A stretch of 64,000 nt of DNA from Apiosordaria backusii. Taxonomy: Eukaryota; Ascomycota; Sordariomycetes; Sordariales; Lasiosphaeriaceae. Made by a program: the position numbers and the translations under genes. The DNA is taken from the NCBI GenBank assembly GCA_030549205.1, contig JAUKTV010000003.1:1-64000 (forward strand), written 5' to 3'. Below the pieces are notes generated by a model. The model saw nothing but the letters and a program-made list of their open reading frames with translations, did not search any database and was not told the DNA's origin. Numbering within the stretch: position 1 is the first letter of the stretch; each line of letters begins with the position of its first letter. Below are positions 60,245 through 64,000 of the stretch, piece by piece.

Positions 60245-61991
60245 GGTCAGGGAATATCAGGGTAAAATATGAATCGTTCAGACTAAGGAAAAGGAATGGA
60301 ATTGGTGCTTGGGAGTACGTGAACTAGGTGGATGTATTGGAGCCTGTTGGCTACCTTATTCATGAGATTGTAAGCTAGAAACCTGCAAGCAAGTCGGGCA
60401 CTAAGGCTGCAGTGGTGGCGGTCGAGTGTGCAGACATGAAGACAACCTGGAACGGCAGCTGCAAGGCAAAGCACTGCCTCACTGTCTGCCTCAGATGGCT
60501 TAAATACCCCGTTGAAATTATTGGGCAATGAACCAAAAGATGCGAAAAGGCCGATCTCTTGCATTTAGCACCCCTCAACCTTTTCCAATCATTGCACGTC
60601 TTGCAGGAATCAGCTATCGTCATGCCGCTTCCTATCGACAGAATGATTCATCAGCTGAGGTATTTTGTCTTTTCTTGCCATTACACTTGACCAAGATGCC
60701 GAGACCTGGATGCCTCCTTGGGCTTCTATACGCTTAGCCATACTGGTTATCAGTGCGTGTGGATATAAATGCTGGCTTGGCTTTCGAAGACTTCTCGGTA
60801 GTGTTTCTCGTTTGTTGCCTCGTATCTCAAGACTCGGAGAGCTCGAACAAACCTTGGGGGTGCAGTATAGTACAGCACACTCCTCCCAAGATCCCGGCCT
60901 TCTCTGTTGCAACATACCTTACTTCAAGACATGTTGTTGGCAAACCGTGGGACCGTTGGCTTGACTGATGCCAAACTCCTTGATTCAGGCTCCTGGGCTC
61001 AACATACGAGACGCTAGGTGCGGGATACGTACAAATTCAAGTTTTTAGACTTATATTTTGCTGTACTCAACCATAACCTTTCCACCGAAATGGCGCGAAG
61101 GAGCAACCAACCAACTGCTCCAATCGCGCCAGTTACATTTGCTAGCTCCAACACCGTAGGCTCGGCTGAGGCATGGATCCCAGGCTCAGATCGGATCCAC
61201 CCTTTACGGGAACCGTTGATGAGAGGACCGTCCCTGAAACGCGCAGATGGCTTCAACGTCCAATTCCACTCTTGTTCATTGTTAACTAATTCTATAAAAC
61301 AGCACCATTTCTACGGTTTTTACTAACCCTCGTGTTCTCGACATGATAAGACGCGACATTTCCCCAGATTGTCTGTGGGCGCTGGCGGAGAAGCCAAGAC
61401 ACGTGCCGTGCGATACGGAAAGGCGGTAGCATTCAGCGACAAGCGCTTGCGTGAGTGGTGTGCTGACAAAAGTTCCAGGCATCTTGGAAAAGGGGCAGAA
61501 ATACGAACAAAATTCATGTACGAAACTTCTTCGAGTCTCAAACTTTACTATCCGTAGCCATGACGGCTGATTAAAAAAAAATAGAGTCTCAACGCGACAT
61601 ACGAACACCAATGGCCCAGTCTCACCGTCTTATCACCAGAAATGAGATAGATGTCCAATTTCATCATCCAAAAGGACCCTTGAAAAAGAATACCCACTTT
61701 CCATGAGGACTCCACCATGATCTCCACTCAATGGAGGCATCACCCTTGACACTATCGTTCCAATTCGCACCCTTGACATGTGGGGAGGTTCCCTCCCGAG
61801 AATAAGGGAACACGACCTGAAAGTACAAAAGGAACACATGAAACGCACCCAACAACCACCCTCTTTCTTGTTCTTTTCTTTTCGCCAAGTCTTCATTCAG
61901 CTTGAACTCCAACGTTGCTCTTTCGCAACAGTCCACTCTTTTATCACAGCATCACCAAACCGCCGCGCTCACGGCGACTACAATAAACAAT
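60245..61991. other. Intergenic region, no gene recognised
   Basis: This is 1.7 kb between the NLR relic (-) and the secreted protein gene (+). Short frames only. A CT-rich leader around 61,855-61,990 probably belongs to the downstream gene. Confidence 0.5.
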
Positions 61992-62730
61992 ATGCGCGTC
62001 CTCTCCCTTTTTTCGCTTGCCGCTGCGGCTCTCCCCCTGGCTTCGGCCATCCAGTTCACTGAGCCCATCAGCAACTCGACCTTGAACAAGGGCAGCTCAT
62101 ACACTGTCAAGTGGGACCACGTCGACACTGATCCATCCACTTTCAGCATTTACCTCGTCAACTTTGTCAACTGGCCTCCCTTCTATACCCAGCTTGCTGG
62201 TGGCGTTTCCACCGAGGCTGGCCAGTATGAAGTGACTGTTCCCTGCCTTGTCGATGCCTCCTGGGGCTACCAATTGTATGTGTTGCTTTTGCGCCTGCTG
62301 TCAGCACACTGCTAAACGCCTTCGTAGCAATGCCATCAACGGCACCAACGTTTATGTCATCCACGCCCAGACCCCCAAGTTCTACGTTCGCGAGGGTTCC
62401 TGCGACGAGCCCGAGGAGGAAGTTCCCATTCCCGTGATCACCGACTCCCTCCAGCAGACCACCTGCGAGGCCTACACCGTGACTGCCAGCGCTGAGCCTA
62501 CCTGCGACGGACTCGTTTCCACTGTTACTGCCACCGTCACTGCTACTGTCACCGTCGAGACTCCCGCTGTCGCCACCCCTGTCGATGGCAACGATGGCCC
62601 TGAGGCCCCCGCTACCACCGCTCCTGCCACCCTTCAGTTCACCCCCGGTATCCAGTCCGCTGTCAAGGTTTACTCGACCGTGTATGTTGACCTGTCTGAG
62701 GTCATTGACTCTGGCGAGTGCGTGTGCTAA
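61992..62730 (+). CDS. Small secreted cell-wall-type protein, Kre9/Knh1-like N-terminal domain
   Basis: The protein is 228 aa from exons 61992-62275 and 62328-62730, with a 52-nt GT-AG intron. A signal peptide (residues 1-18) is followed by IQFTEPISNSTLNKGSSYTV, typical of the Ser-Thr-rich GPI-anchored membrane family / Kre9-Knh1-like beta-sandwich. A central part follows (NGTNVYVIHAQTPKFYV) and then a Thr/Val/Pro/Ala-rich region rich in TVTAT repeats, probably O-glycosylated. The C-terminus ends SGECVC with no hydrophobic GPI signal, so it is likely secreted or wall-bound through cysteines. Kre9-type proteins act in cell-wall beta-glucan assembly; that role here is an inference. Confidence 0.8.
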
Positions 62731-63583
62731 TTACACCATGAGAAGATAATTTTGATGGAAAGGGGGCATGTTGTTGTTCAGCAAAAGATACCCGTCATTG
62801 TTTAATGGTAATACTGTGCCATCGAATGCCAATTTCATCAAGCCAGAGGTCCCTGTTCGAAGTGCTTTTCGACATTGAAGTTTATTGTCTCCTGAATCAC
62901 CATAGCAACAGCATTCAAGATCATGTCCATGCAGAGGAATTATATAAGGGGTCTGTGTCTCAGATGATGGCGTGGTACTCTTTCAATAGCCTAAACCTAC
63001 CCGTTTGACGGCCAGTCTAGACATTAGTGATGGTTTAATTGGGTTGACACGTTCTTTCCTGGCAGGATAAGTGTCGAATACGTTGGGACGAGAAATGTAG
63101 ACGATTATTCCAGGCTGTAGCCAGACAAGCCCATATCCGACGTTACATCAAAACTTCAGCAGTCCCGTTGAATTTACGCCCAAGGCTCCAGCTGTTACAC
63201 AGCAGCAGCAAGCTCAGTAGCCAAAACAATACTTGCAGACCAATCTTGTAACGACGGCGCAATGACACAGACCCGACTGGCTGGGACTAGGTGAGACAGA
63301 TCGACATGACCACCAAGCCGGAGGCACCCACTAGCAATATCGTCGGACATCCGGCAGTGGAGGTAAGTCTAGACTCTCTGCTCTAAATACATGTATAGGT
63401 ACCTAAACAATAATCGTGAGCCGTTGAGAATACATAACTGCCAGCTTGGCACCAGATATCAGTACCTTCATCTCATACTCACGATCATATTTTTCAAAAG
63501 CCCTAATAATATCTGCACATTCATTTCCTTTTCCTTCATCTGATCTTTACATCAAACAAAGAACCAGCTGGCAGCTGCCAGCC
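62731..63583. other. Intergenic region, no gene recognised
   Basis: This is 850 bp between two plus-strand genes with no supported feature. It contains the 3' UTR of the secreted protein and presumably the promoter of the terminal MFS gene. Confidence 0.5.
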
Positions 63584-63721
63584 ATGTTTTACGCCTTCAC
63601 CCCCTTTTACGCCTTCAGGCCCTTTTCCACCTCCTCCATCTTCCCCAACAGCGCCAACTGGTCCATTCACTCCTTTTCAAAGTCACCTTCACGAACCCCT
63701 TTTACAAAAAACTCCAGCACC

Positions 63722-64000
63722 ATGACACCGCCCCCAGGCCGCCGTCACAAACTCCAAACCCTCCACTCCCTCTACCAAAACGAAGGCACCGTCGCCATCC
63801 ATTCCCCGGGTTCTGACTCCTCCTCTGTAATCCCCGTCCCCAACCCCAACCCTAACGACCCCAACGACCCCCTCTCATGGCCCCGCTGGAAGAAATACAC
63901 CGCCTTCCTCTCCATCTGCGCCTTCACCTTCCTCACCAACTTTGGCATAGGCGGCCTAACCTCCGCCTTTTACCTCATCTCTCTCGAGTTTGACAAGTCC
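63722..64000 (+). CDS. MFS transporter, 5' part only (runs off window end)
   Basis: An open frame continues to the last base. From ATG 63722 (MTPPPGRRHKL) it reads a hydrophilic Asn/Pro-rich stretch, then DPLSWPRWKKYTAFLSICAF, the hallmark junction just before the first helix of fungal 12-TM MFS drug transporters (DHA1-like), and the start of helix 1 and the following loop. An in-frame upstream ATG at 63584 would add 46 residues. I prefer 63722 because the extra segment is low-complexity and built partly from a repeated TTTTACGCCTTCA sequence. The substrate is unknown. Confidence 0.8.
   Translation, partial: MTPPPGRRHKLQTLHSLYQNEGTVAIHSPGSDSSSVIPVPNPNPNDPNDPLSWPRWKKYTAFLSICAFTFLTNFGIGGLTSAFYLISLEFDKS

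Overview
The window looks like a filamentous ascomycete nuclear genome, most likely a Sordariomycete. Genes carry short GT-AG introns of roughly 50-65 nt, and the gene set is fungal: HMG-CoA reductase with a sterol-sensing domain, a CBM1-tailed esterase, CFEM-type and fungal NLR proteins. Repeats show heavy C-to-T/G-to-A decay typical of repeat-induced point mutation (RIP). There are no bacterial operons, CRISPR arrays, rRNA genes or tRNA genes that I can see.

Region 1, about 1-25,140, is an extremely AT-rich RIP-mutated block with no intact gene. It holds three copies of one Ty1/Copia-type LTR retrotransposon (A and B on the minus strand, C on the plus strand) in a resolvable nest: C sits inside B with a 5-bp target duplication, and A sits inside B's left LTR. 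A second Copia pol remnant lies at 18.0-18.5 kb. A minus-strand Ty3/Gypsy pol relic covers about 19.5-24.9 kb and is itself split by a 953-bp insertion of unknown class.

Region 2, about 25,140-28,260, returns to normal base composition but has no convincing gene, and contains a 0.5-kb RIP islet at 27.5-28.0 kb.

Region 3, 28,265-56,894, is gene-rich: a two-repeat CFEM-like membrane protein, a GH3 beta-xylosidase, a RING-H2 membrane protein (-), the Hsp90 co-chaperone Sti1/Hop, nicotinamidase (-), HMG-CoA reductase, a 14-TM MFS exporter, a CE1 acetylxylan-esterase-like enzyme with CBM1, a single-pass membrane protein (-), a bZIP factor (-), a CX5R rhodanese/arsenate-reductase-like protein and a chromate transporter. 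The last three form a compact block resembling the yeast ARR arrangement (bZIP, Cdc25-like arsenate reductase, transporter), with a CHR chromate transporter as the transporter.

Region 4, about 57,700-60,250, is a graveyard of two truncated genes fused tail to tail: a class I terpene cyclase pseudogene (+) and a NACHT NLR pseudogene (-). Region 5 has a small secreted cell-wall-like protein (61,992-62,730) and the 5' part of an MFS transporter that runs off the window end.

Two genes, the MFS exporter and the arsenate-reductase-like gene, keep their conserved reading frame only if a GC-AG intron is used. All splice models are read by eye from frame, splice consensus and family conservation; none has been checked against transcripts.
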